Below are positions 1 to 5,497 of a DNA stretch of 5,497 bases, in pieces. Location: assembly GCA_041736915.1 (NCBI GenBank), contig JBGSST010000003.1, forward strand, positions 1-5,497, written 5' to 3'. The number at the start of each line of letters is the position of its first letter. The first letter of the stretch is position 1. The notes below the pieces were generated by a model. The model was not told the DNA's origin. It worked only from the letters and a program-made list of their open reading frames with translations, and did not search any database. Both the position numbers and the translations under genes were made by a program. This DNA is from JBGSST01 sp041736915 (GTDB taxonomy: Bacteria > Bdellovibrionota > FAC87 > UBA2466).

Positions 1-285
1 TTCGAGCTGTTGCGTCCCGGTGGCACCTTGGCCGTGGCCGGAGTGCACACCGCCAAGGGGTTCAGCTTTTCTCCGCCCGAGGCGTACGGAAAAAATCTTA
101 CCTACCGCGTGGGCCGTTGCCCGGCGCGATTCTACGCCGACAAGCTCGTGCCCGTTGTGCAGAGCCGCCGTTACGATTTCACGCCGCTGTTCTCGCACCG
201 GATGAAGCTGGCCGACGGCGCGCGGGGTTACCGCCTTTTCGCCGACAAGAAGGAAAACTGTACGAAGGTATTGCTCACGCCGTAA
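1..285 (+). CDS. Zinc-type (MDR) alcohol dehydrogenase, C-terminal fragment
   Basis: Only the last 94 codons are inside the window; the frame is open at base 1, so the gene starts upstream. The fragment begins in the Rossmann-fold cofactor domain at a typical 'LLRPGGTLAVAGVH' strand-turn. It then runs through a 'NLTYRVGRCPAR' segment and ends with 'GYRLFADKKENCTKVLLTP'. This ending is characteristic of zinc-dependent medium-chain alcohol dehydrogenases, in which the final strand returns to the catalytic domain. Such enzymes oxidise alcohols or reduce aldehydes with NAD(P) in the cytoplasm. The zinc ligands and the GxGxxG motif lie upstream and cannot be checked, so substrate and cofactor are unknown. 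The stop is 11 bases before the next start, which suggests the three plus-strand genes share a transcript, although the functions do not obviously match. Confidence 0.85.
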   Translation, partial: FELLRPGGTLAVAGVHTAKGFSFSPPEAYGKNLTYRVGRCPARFYADKLVPVVQSRRYDFTPLFSHRMKLADGARGYRLFADKKENCTKVLLTP

Positions 286-296
286 GCTTTACTGGA

Positions 297-911
297 ATGA
301 AAGCGTGGCTCGCCCTTCTACTCATTGCTTTTTCCGCTCACGCGGAAGAGGTGGCGTGGACGAAGCTGGCGCGGCAGATGGGACGTAGCGAGGCCGCGCG
401 CCGCGAAGCCGTGCGCCAGCTTTCCAAACGCAAAGAGTTGCCCAAGCAGCTGCGGGCGGCGCTCAACACCTCCGACAAGTACCTGGCGCTCGAAGTGATT
501 ACCGCTTTAGGGGTGAAGGAAACGCTGCCGGATCTGGAAAGGCTCGCCGATCGCGACGAGAACGGCGCCATCCACCTCACGCTGGCGGCGTTGCTGGACG
601 AGAAAAATCTCGCCCACCTCGAGAAGGTTTTTCACGAGCGGCTAATGAAATCGAAGAGCAATCCCGTGCCCGTGGTGCTGCAGGTGATCTTGCTCGATAC
701 GCTATCGCGGATGGGGACGAAGCTCGACGACGGGCTCATCCTCTCGCTGTTCAATAGCTCCAACGCGTACGTGCGCGAGGCGACTCTCGAGTACGTGCGG
801 TCGCAGCAGGCCCGCGGCCGCAAGCCGCCGGGGGGAATCGTGTACGAGGCGAAGAAAGATCCGAGCGAGCGGGTGCGGGCTTTGGGAGTGCGGCTGGAGG
901 CAAAACCCTAA
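297..911 (+). CDS. Exported HEAT-like helical repeat protein
   Basis: A 204-residue protein of unknown specific function. Residues 1-16 form a clear Sec signal peptide: Lys2, a hydrophobic core 'LALLLIAF', and an 'AHA' cleavage site before Glu17. The mature protein is almost wholly amphipathic helix. Paired helices around 60-73, 90-101, 124-140, 156-170 and 188-199, with recurring Leu/Ala/Val spacing and 'YVREATLEYV'/'ERVRALGV' units, resemble HEAT/ARM repeats. These normally act as protein-binding scaffolds. It should therefore be periplasmic. The frame is open further upstream (to 117), but the ATG at 297 is chosen because it gives the signal peptide and sits just after the dehydrogenase stop. 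It has no good Shine-Dalgarno, so translation may depend on coupling to the upstream gene. Its stop overlaps the next start by one base, which links it to the caspase-like protein. The repeat assignment rests on helix pattern only. Confidence 0.75.
   Translation: MKAWLALLLIAFSAHAEEVAWTKLARQMGRSEAARREAVRQLSKRKELPKQLRAALNTSDKYLALEVITALGVKETLPDLERLADRDENGAIHLTLAALLDEKNLAHLEKVFHERLMKSKSNPVPVVLQVILLDTLSRMGTKLDDGLILSLFNSSNAYVREATLEYVRSQQARGRKPPGGIVYEAKKDPSERVRALGVRLEAKP
896..900 (+). promoter_or_regulatory. Ribosome binding site of the caspase-like gene
   Basis: GGAGG, 10 bases before the ATG at 911 and inside the last codons of the HEAT-like gene. It supports the 911 start and, with the one-base TAATG overlap, coupled or independent re-initiation of the downstream gene. 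Confidence 0.6.
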
Positions 912-1855
912 TGCGCAGCACGGCCTGGATCGCGCTCATTCTAAACGCCGTCGTGGCGCTTTGCGTGTGGACTTATGTTTCCCGCGAGATAAGCCCGCCG
1001 CTCGACGAGGTGCCACCGCGCGAGTTTCTACCGAACGTCACGGCCCGCGAGACGGCCTATACCGTGCCGGCTAACGATCGCGACTCCTCGAAATGTTTCG
1101 CCACTTACCGCCGGTTTTATTCGCGCGCCGACGCCGATTTCCGGATCGTGTTTGGTTATAAAGATTCGCGGCCGTCGCGCTACGTGGGGGATCGTTACGA
1201 ACGCCTGATGTTGCAGGCCTACCTCACCGCCCCGTGCACGGACAACCGGCAGGCCTGCGGCTTTACCGTGTCCACTTCCGATCCCGACCTGCTTCAGCGC
1301 ACGGTGCCGGCCCCCGAGGGATCTCCCGTGAGGGTAAAAATTCGCCTCACCCACAGCTCGCTCTCGCCCGACGACGACCGCAACCGGACGGACCCCCGCC
1401 AGGCCGAGCAAACGAAGGTGGCGCGCGACAACCTCGTGCAGGGGCTAATGCAGGCCGACCTCGTGTTCTACAACGGCCATTCGCGCGATGGCGGCGGCCC
1501 CGACTTTGCCCCTCCGCGTTTGGATAGGCACGGCCACCCTGACTATGCCTGGTACATGCGGGAGCGGCCGGGTGAGGTGTTGCTTCTTGATACGCTGAAG
1601 GAAAAAAGTCCTTCACTACTGGGGCTATTTTCCTGCCGTTCGGGCGACCACTTCCTAAAGGAAATTGCGGACCGCACGCACGGAAAGACGGGCACGATCA
1701 CCACGCCGCAGCTGTTTTTCTACAGCGACGCACTCGAGGCGATGCTCGTTTCGTTGGAAGCGGTGTTGGGGAGATGGTGCGAGAAAGACTTTAAGGCCGC
1801 GCTAAGCCCGGTGGAATTACCGGGCCGAGCACGGCTAAACTGGTTTCGACCTTAG
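911..1855 (+). CDS. Membrane-anchored caspase/C25-like putative cysteine peptidase
   Basis: A 314-residue protein. Residues 5-23 are one hydrophobic segment ('WIALILNAVVALCVW') after a short basic N-terminus and look like an uncleaved signal anchor with the rest in the periplasm. Residues 60-150 form a beta-rich region with Cys62, Cys109 and Cys116; the last two could form a disulfide. The C-terminal half has two motifs in the arrangement of the caspase/gingipain/CHAT fold: a hydrophobic strand ending 'VFYNGHS' (His190) and, 52 residues later, a second strand 'LLGLFSCRSG' (Cys242). In that fold these are the catalytic His and Cys. The family assignment is by motif and spacing, not similarity search, so activity and substrate are inferred. 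A Gly-rich 'DGGGPDF' follows the His. The gene starts one base inside the stop of the HEAT-like gene, so the two products may be partners. Its stop overlaps the convergent lipoprotein stop by 4 bases. Alternative: a non-catalytic member of the same fold. Confidence 0.65.
   Translation: MRSTAWIALILNAVVALCVWTYVSREISPPLDEVPPREFLPNVTARETAYTVPANDRDSSKCFATYRRFYSRADADFRIVFGYKDSRPSRYVGDRYERLMLQAYLTAPCTDNRQACGFTVSTSDPDLLQRTVPAPEGSPVRVKIRLTHSSLSPDDDRNRTDPRQAEQTKVARDNLVQGLMQADLVFYNGHSRDGGGPDFAPPRLDRHGHPDYAWYMRERPGEVLLLDTLKEKSPSLLGLFSCRSGDHFLKEIADRTHGKTGTITTPQLFFYSDALEAMLVSLEAVLGRWCEKDFKAALSPVELPGRARLNWFRP
1806..1825. other. Inverted repeat (hairpin) at the convergent gene ends
   Basis: GCCCGGT, a 6-base loop, then ACCGGGC: a perfect 7-bp GC-rich stem. 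It lies in the last codons of the caspase-like gene and starts 27 bases past the lipoprotein stop on the minus strand. No T-run follows on either strand, so it is not a canonical intrinsic terminator. It could still slow polymerase or protect the 3' end of the lipoprotein mRNA. It may also be chance in GC-rich coding sequence. Confidence 0.3.
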
Positions 1856-2055
1856 CGACTGTAGCCGCTCGAGGACGCGCCAAGGTTCGCTTGCGCGACC
1901 GTGGTCGTAGGGGTGTTGCTACCGGACGAGCTGGCGATGGTATCGTTCGCCGGAGTCGTCTCCGTTACTTCAGTTTGCTTCGAGCTGCAGCCCACCGTGA
2001 GCGCACCCGCTACGAACAGGCCTACGAACAGAGATGTCATATTCTTCTTAGTCAT
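1852..2055 (-). CDS. Small Ser/Thr-rich lipoprotein
   Basis: A 67-residue protein of unknown function. It has a basic start (MTKKN), a hydrophobic core 'LFVGLFVAGAL' and a lipobox-like 'LTVGC' with Cys23 as the likely lipidated residue. The Leu is at -4 rather than the usual -3, a slight deviation. Ser24-Ser25 after the Cys would favour outer-membrane sorting by the enterobacterial rule, if it holds here. The mature 45 residues are rich in Ser, Thr, Ala, Asn and Gly with no recognisable domain, so they are probably disordered. A strong Shine-Dalgarno lies 8 bases before the ATG, and a sigma-54 promoter match predicts a leader of only about 20 nt. The stop overlaps that of the convergent caspase-like gene by 4 bases, so its 3' mRNA end would be antisense to that gene. 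The signal, ribosome site and promoter together make this a real gene despite its size. Confidence 0.85.
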   Translation of the reverse strand: MTKKNMTSLFVGLFVAGALTVGCSSKQTEVTETTPANDTIASSSGSNTPTTTVAQANLGASSSGYSR

Positions 2056-2063
2056 TTTTGTGT

Positions 2064-2069
2064 TCCTCC
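2064..2069 (-). promoter_or_regulatory. Strong ribosome binding site of the lipoprotein gene
   Basis: Minus-strand GGAGGA (within TGGAGGAA), 8 bases before the ATG at 2055. This is the best Shine-Dalgarno in the window. It fixes the lipoprotein start and suggests high translation. Confidence 0.8.
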
Positions 2070-2085
2070 ACTGGTTCCAATGAGT

Positions 2086-2101
2086 TGCATGAAGGGTGCC
2101 A
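2086..2101 (-). promoter_or_regulatory. Sigma-54 (RpoN) -24/-12 promoter of the lipoprotein gene
   Basis: The minus strand reads TGGCAC, five bases, then ATGCA. This closely matches the sigma-54 consensus (TGGCAC-N5-TTGCA/T), with the invariant GG and GC dinucleotides in the correct 12-base register; only the first T of the -12 box is changed to A. Counting 12 bases on from the -12 C puts +1 at about 2075, an A on the minus strand. The leader would be about 20 nt and just contain the ribosome site. Such promoters need an ATP-driven enhancer-binding activator, so the lipoprotein is probably made only on a specific signal. The call is by consensus and geometry only. Confidence 0.65.
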
Positions 2102-2144
2102 AGCGTTTAGACACCAAAAAGCCAATGATTTAGGGGGGGCGTAT

Positions 2145-2173
2145 CGTCTTGGAATACACCACCTGACCAAACG
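2145..2173. promoter_or_regulatory. Imperfect inverted repeat upstream of the sigma-54 promoter
   Basis: On the plus strand CGTCTTGG (2145-2152) and CCAAACG (2167-2173) form a 7-bp stem with one bulged base, separated by 14 bases. The centre is about 84 bases upstream of the predicted lipoprotein start site, where activators of sigma-54 polymerase commonly bind. It also begins 6 bases after the nucleotidyltransferase stop, so it could be a transcript-end hairpin, but no T-run follows it directly. Both readings are tentative. Confidence 0.25.
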
Positions 2174-2178
2174 GATGT

Positions 2179-3066
2179 TTACACCCGGGGGCGGGGCGGA
2201 GCGGCTACGCGCGGGGGCGGAGTGTTTTCGGCGGCCTGGTCGCGCAGCACCTGCTTTGCTTCATCGGCCATCCGCTTTTTCCAACGCCGAAGCTCGGCTT
2301 TGTCGAGCGTACCGCTCGAGTTCTCGAAGCGCGCATCTTTGCAACCCGAAGACTTGAGGTCGATTACGTAGGAATAGCGCGAAAGCAGCGTGCCGCGGCA
2401 GATGTGATCGGAGGGGGCCGGGCGTTTGTGCTCATCCACGATGCGGTCGGCCAGCTCCTGCATTACCCAGAGGGGAACGGTGTTGCGAAACTCCGGATAG
2501 ATGAACCCAAAAAGGGTGAGGTGGGTAAACAGAACTCGCCAGTTCTCCCCAAAACGGCGAATCAGACGGCGCCAGTCGAGGCGTGGTGCGCAGGCTAGGA
2601 GGTAGTGGGCAATGTCGGCGCCGTCGAAACGGTGCCGTTCCATCACGAAGGCCTTCGACCAGATCGTTTCTTCGGGCGGGCACACGTTTACCGGCACGCC
2701 GTAAAAGCTGGTGGTGGACGAGTACTTGAACCACTCGTCGTCGACCTCACCGATGCCGTTGCCCGAGCGAAAAATGAGGTCGATGAATTTTCTTTCGGGA
2801 GAAAACGCTTTGGCCAGCCACACCGGATCGGTGAGTTCGGTTTGGAGCCCAAAATGTCTCAGTACCGCCAGCGCACTTTCCACGTCGCCCGGCCGAATGA
2901 AAATATCGAGGTCCTTCGTGTCGCGAGTGATCCCCGTAAAGCTGTTGAGCGCGAACGCGCCACCGAGCAAGAACGGAACGTCTTCTTCCTGCAACACCTC
3001 GATAGCCTTGCGGTAGAAATTTTTCGTCCTATGTTCGAGCGCGATCGTGGCGGGCGTAGTTTTCAT
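2179..3066 (-). CDS. Nucleotidyltransferase, DNA polymerase beta/MNT superfamily
   Basis: A 295-residue cytoplasmic protein. It shows the core of a minimal-type nucleotidyltransferase: Gly35-Gly36 in 'FLLGGAFAL', then 'TRDTKDLDIF' with Asp52 and Asp54 as the metal-binding pair, and a third acidic candidate at Asp96 in 'KFIDLIF'. A helical part follows, with 'EETIWSKAFVMERHRFDGADIAH' motifs at about 132-154 like those in AbiEii/DUF6036-type relatives. Such enzymes transfer an NMP to protein, RNA or small molecules; the target here is unknown. All three acidic positions are present, so it may be active. The C-terminus (281-295) is a Pro/Arg tail encoded by GC-rich repeats. Upstream in-frame starts exist (3093, 3132, 3174), but ATG 3066 is preferred: it gives a normal helical N-terminus, has a modest AGGG 6 bases before it, and leaves room for a promoter. 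The gene is divergent from the metallophosphoesterase. Confidence 0.82.
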   Translation of the reverse strand: MKTTPATIALEHRTKNFYRKAIEVLQEEDVPFLLGGAFALNSFTGITRDTKDLDIFIRPGDVESALAVLRHFGLQTELTDPVWLAKAFSPERKFIDLIFRSGNGIGEVDDEWFKYSSTTSFYGVPVNVCPPEETIWSKAFVMERHRFDGADIAHYLLACAPRLDWRRLIRRFGENWRVLFTHLTLFGFIYPEFRNTVPLWVMQELADRIVDEHKRPAPSDHICRGTLLSRYSYVIDLKSSGCKDARFENSSGTLDKAELRRWKKRMADEAKQVLRDQAAENTPPPRVAAPPRPRV

Positions 3067-3130
3067 AGTGAGCCCTACCCGAGCAATCCGCATGCCACCG
3101 GGTACGGAATTTGCTTTGGGACTAATGGTC
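3067..3130. promoter_or_regulatory. Divergent intergenic region of the nucleotidyltransferase and phosphoesterase genes
   Basis: These 64 bases separate two divergent starts and must hold, or overlap, the promoters of both genes unless these lie inside the opposite coding sequences. I see no convincing -35/-10 pair on either strand and no clear operator palindrome. If either gene used an earlier in-frame start, the region would shrink or the genes would overlap head to head. Confidence 0.45.
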
Positions 3131-3919
3131 ATGAGCCGAAGCACGACAATTCGACTGGCCGCAGTAGGTGACATTCACTGCACGAGAAAATCACGCGAAG
3201 CGCTACGACCCTTATTTCGTCAGATGGGCGAGCAGGCTGACGTGCTGCTCCTGGTAGGGGATCTCACCGACTATGGTCTGCCGGAAGAGGCGACCATTCT
3301 CGTCGAGGAGCTGCACGCCGCGACGAAAAAACCGGTGGTGACCGTACTGGGCAATCACGACTTCGAGTCGGGCAAACAGGAGATGGTGAAGGAAATTCTC
3401 GCCCGCGCCGAGATCACCGTGCTCGACGGCGATGCGTGCGAGATCGAAGGGATAGGGTTCGCGGGGGTAAAGGGGTTCTGCGGTGGCTTCGAAAACTGTG
3501 CGCTCGAACCGTGGGGCGAGGAGAGCATCAAGAGGTTCGTGCACGAAGCGGCCGATGAAGCGCTTAAGCTCGAATCGGCACTCGCGCGTTTGAAGTCACG
3601 TACCCGGGTTGCGCTGCTGCATTACTCCCCGATTCGCGCCACCGTGGTGGGCGAGCCACCGGAGATTTTTGCGTTTCTGGGATCGCGCCGGTTGGAAGAG
3701 CCCTTAAACCGTTTTCCCGTGGCGGCGGTCTTCCACGGCCACGCGCACAAGGGAACCCTCGAAGGACGCACGAGCGCGGGTCGCCCGGTCTACAACGTGG
3801 CGATGCCATTGCTGCGGGCTTCGTTCCCGGGAACCATGCCCTTTCGCGTGGTGGAGGTCGACGCCGATCCGCAGGAAGAAACTCCGCTCATCGAAGAGCC
3901 CGCGAATGCCGAGGCGTAG
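3131..3919 (+). CDS. Calcineurin-like metallophosphoesterase
   Basis: A 262-residue cytoplasmic enzyme with the full set of metal-site motifs in order: 'GDIH' (Asp14, His16), 'GDLTD' (Asp44), 'GNHD' (Asn75, His76), 'LLHYSP' (His164) and 'GHAH' (His204, His206). This is the two-metal phosphoesterase core, so it should hydrolyse a phosphomonoester or phosphodiester; the substrate cannot be read from the sequence. There is no signal peptide. The last 20 residues are acidic and probably disordered. The frame is open back to 3047, but ATG 3131 is chosen: GGGA lies 9 bases before it, and the first beta strand ('IRLAAVGDIH') starts a few residues in. ATG 3125 is a near alternative with poor spacing. 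The divergent nucleotidyltransferase suggests a shared substrate or opposing reactions. Its stop is 16 bases from the convergent stop of the coiled-coil gene. Confidence 0.92.
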   Translation: MSRSTTIRLAAVGDIHCTRKSREALRPLFRQMGEQADVLLLVGDLTDYGLPEEATILVEELHAATKKPVVTVLGNHDFESGKQEMVKEILARAEITVLDGDACEIEGIGFAGVKGFCGGFENCALEPWGEESIKRFVHEAADEALKLESALARLKSRTRVALLHYSPIRATVVGEPPEIFAFLGSRRLEEPLNRFPVAAVFHGHAHKGTLEGRTSAGRPVYNVAMPLLRASFPGTMPFRVVEVDADPQEETPLIEEPANAEA

Positions 3920-3935
3920 CAAGTTGGTTACCCGC

Positions 3936-5497
3936 TTAGCGCGCGGCGGGGGAAGCGTGGTAGCCCGCGAGTAGCTTTAGTAGCGCGTCGGCTTTCTCAA
4001 GTCTTAATGCCGAAGGGTCGCCGACCTGCGCGTTCAGAAAAACGCTCAGCTGCGTGATCTGGTCACGCATTGCCTCGACACTTTGTTCTACCTGGGTGGA
4101 GCGTTTGATGGTCGAGTCGAATCCGGTCTTCAAAGTTTCCAACGTTTTTAGCCGCATCTCTTCGCGCTCGAGCTGCCGTAGATTGATGTCTTGCTGCCAC
4201 TCGGGCAACTTTTCGTTCTCGGCGAGGATAACCGTACGGCGCTGGGCCACGAGCTCTCGCAAGCCCTTCACGTGACTGGTGAGGCCGTGTTGGATCATCA
4301 GCCCTTCACTGTGCAGGCGCTCCAGCTTCGGCAGCTCGGCGTCCAGCTCTTTGCCTACTTCCGTAATGAGCGGCAGCAATCGCTTGCGGAGCGCCACGGG
4401 ATCGACCGGCCGCCCTTTACGCGTGGCCTTACTCACTTCGTCGGAAATTGTTTTGCTCTCCGTGGCCAGCTTGGCGTAACGGCCCTGCAATGCGGTTTGC
4501 GCTACCCCGTCGAACTCTCCACCCCACGTGTTCACGCTGTCGAGGTAATGGGCGATCGACTCGCGCGTGGAGAGGAGTGGTGGGGGAGGCGATCGCGGAA
4601 TCAGGGACTCGGCCGGCACGGCAGATGTCGTGGCGAGCGTCGGATTTTCCTTCGGGGCCTTAGCGAACGCGGCCTCGCGAAGCAGATTGAGTTCTTTAAA
4701 GTCGGTATGCCATTCGGGCACGAGACGGTGGAGAATCCGTTCGGTCTCTACCGGATGGTTTTCGAGTTCGCGCAGATCGCTCAGCAGTCGTAAGTACTGC
4801 GCTTCGGTGACGCCGATCCCCTTCAAATAACCATTCCACTCGCGCAGGGCTTGTTCCGCGTGGTACGCGCCGGGTTTCGTTTCCTCGATAGGCGGCGGCG
4901 TCAGAATTTGGCGCATCAGCTCCAGGTAACCCTGGGGCTCGAGCTTGCCTTTGTTGGCCTTTACGCTGGAGAGGCCGAAGAGCCCGCCGTCGGCAAAGTA
5001 CCTAGCCACTATGGCATCGAGGTCGTTAATCTCTTTGCGGGCAGCGGCGAAACGCGGCGATAGACCTTCCGTTTCGTGATTTGTCTTGGGTGAGACATGG
5101 CTCAGGGCCAGCGCGGACAACTCGGGATTCACAATCGGCGCGGCCTCGTGGGGCAGGGCGGTAAGTCCCTTGAGCTGTACTCCGTCATAAAATTGCTTCA
5201 GATTGATCTCGGCCTGGGCGAGCCCGGCTTTCGTGGCTCTCACCGATTCTTCGGCCGGCCCAACGCTTTTTGCGCGGCGATTCTTCCTCCATTCGAAGTT
5301 AGACATGAATCCCGGATCGTCTTTCTCGAACTCGAAGATGGCCTGTTTCAGATTGGATTCCGCCGCCGCGGCGTAATTTTGGGCCTCCGTAAGCGCGCGT
5401 ACAGCCGCAACGTGCTCGCCCAGCACGGTGGGAAGGGCGTGCCGGCGCTCCTGACTTTCGGCCATCTCTTTCAGAAATTGGTGCACTAGCGGAGCCA
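3936..5497 (-). CDS. Long helical, coiled-coil-rich protein of unknown function, 5' end missing
   Basis: At least 520 residues. The frame runs open to the window edge with no stop, so the real start is probably outside; a GTG at 5486 and an ATG at 5465 exist, but neither has a good ribosome site. I recognise no family. Numbering from the GTG, residues 1-110 are charged helix with coiled-coil character. Residues 145-275 are helical. Residues 280-310 form a Pro/Ala/Ser linker ('RSPPPPLLS'). Residues 310-505 are again strongly helical and Glu/Lys/Arg/Leu-rich, with heptad-like stretches at about 365-425 and 430-485. No transmembrane segment or catalytic motif is visible in this part. The architecture, two helical bundles joined by a flexible linker, suggests a structural, scaffold or effector-like role. 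A signal peptide or N-terminal domain may lie upstream. No terminator is seen in the 16 bases before the convergent phosphoesterase stop. Confidence 0.8.
   Translation of the reverse strand, partial: APLVHQFLKEMAESQERRHALPTVLGEHVAAVRALTEAQNYAAAAESNLKQAIFEFEKDDPGFMSNFEWRKNRRAKSVGPAEESVRATKAGLAQAEINLKQFYDGVQLKGLTALPHEAAPIVNPELSALALSHVSPKTNHETEGLSPRFAAARKEINDLDAIVARYFADGGLFGLSSVKANKGKLEPQGYLELMRQILTPPPIEETKPGAYHAEQALREWNGYLKGIGVTEAQYLRLLSDLRELENHPVETERILHRLVPEWHTDFKELNLLREAAFAKAPKENPTLATTSAVPAESLIPRSPPPPLLSTRESIAHYLDSVNTWGGEFDGVAQTALQGRYAKLATESKTISDEVSKATRKGRPVDPVALRKRLLPLITEVGKELDAELPKLERLHSEGLMIQHGLTSHVKGLRELVAQRRTVILAENEKLPEWQQDINLRQLEREEMRLKTLETLKTGFDSTIKRSTQVEQSVEAMRDQITQLSVFLNAQVGDPSALRLEKADALLKLLAGYHASPAAR

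Noticed and set aside
117..296. Upstream extension of the HEAT-like protein's frame
   Set aside because: It overlaps the dehydrogenase coding sequence, is Arg/Pro-rich shadow sequence, and would bury the signal peptide at an internal position.
1028..1411. 127-codon open frame on the minus strand
   Set aside because: Antisense shadow of the caspase-like gene with no start signal or recognisable domain.
2133..2139. Run of seven G as a possible regulatory or phase-variable tract
   Set aside because: It lies upstream of the -24 box, outside any promoter spacer or coding frame, and is too short to argue for slippage.
2186..2220. Direct repeat CGGGGGCGG (two copies, 26 bases apart)
   Set aside because: It encodes the Pro/Arg tail of the nucleotidyltransferase and is explained by low-complexity coding in GC-rich DNA.
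3047..3130. Longer N-terminus for the metallophosphoesterase
   Set aside because: The extension has no homologous look, overlaps the opposite gene's start, and ATG 3131 has better ribosome-site spacing just before the first beta strand.
2605..3171. 188-codon open frame on the plus strand
   Set aside because: It is exactly antisense to the well-supported nucleotidyltransferase, whose catalytic motifs are intact.
3067..3174. Longer N-terminus for the nucleotidyltransferase
   Set aside because: It would overlap the start of the divergent phosphoesterase gene and adds a low-complexity segment ahead of a normal helical start.
3931..3950. CCCGC...GCGGG inverted repeat at the convergent ends as a terminator
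   Set aside because: Only a 5-bp stem with a 10-base loop and no T-run on either side; expected by chance at this GC content.
4191..4793. 200-codon open frame on the plus strand
   Set aside because: Antisense to the long helical protein; composition is typical of a GC-rich shadow frame and no ribosome site or motif is seen.

Overview
The window is GC-rich (about 60% by eye), densely coding bacterial DNA. Six protein-coding regions fill nearly all of it, including one clipped at each edge. Short gaps, a 1-base stop/start overlap, Shine-Dalgarno sites and a Sec lipoprotein mark it as bacterial. A lipoprotein signal, a periplasmic HEAT-like protein and a strong sigma-54 promoter match point to a Gram-negative, perhaps a Bdellovibrio- or myxobacteria-like lineage. 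That placement is inference with low confidence, because no marker gene is present.

Layout. 1-1855 (+) looks like one operon: the C-terminal end of a zinc-type (MDR) alcohol dehydrogenase, an exported helical-repeat (HEAT-like) protein, and a membrane-anchored protein with a caspase/gingipain-like His...Cys pair. The last two genes overlap by one base and are probably translationally coupled. 1852-2055 (-) is a small Ser/Thr-rich lipoprotein gene. Its stop overlaps the stop of the protease-like gene by 4 bases. It has a strong Shine-Dalgarno and a close match to a sigma-54 (-24/-12) promoter. 2179-3066 (-) is a nucleotidyltransferase of the polymerase-beta/MNT type. It is divergent, across 64 bases, from a calcineurin-like metallophosphoesterase at 3131-3919 (+). 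3936-5497 (-) is a long helical, coiled-coil-rich protein of unknown function whose N-terminus lies beyond the window.

How they may work together. The HEAT-like protein and the caspase-like protein are the best candidates for a joint function, in or at the periplasm: a repeat scaffold plus a putative cysteine peptidase. The nucleotidyltransferase and metallophosphoesterase share a promoter region and may act on the same phosphorylated or nucleotidylated substrate. Nothing links the coiled-coil protein to the rest except position. The most unusual items are the caspase-like/HEAT pair and the apparently sigma-54-controlled lipoprotein. No RNA genes, mobile elements or CRISPR arrays were seen.
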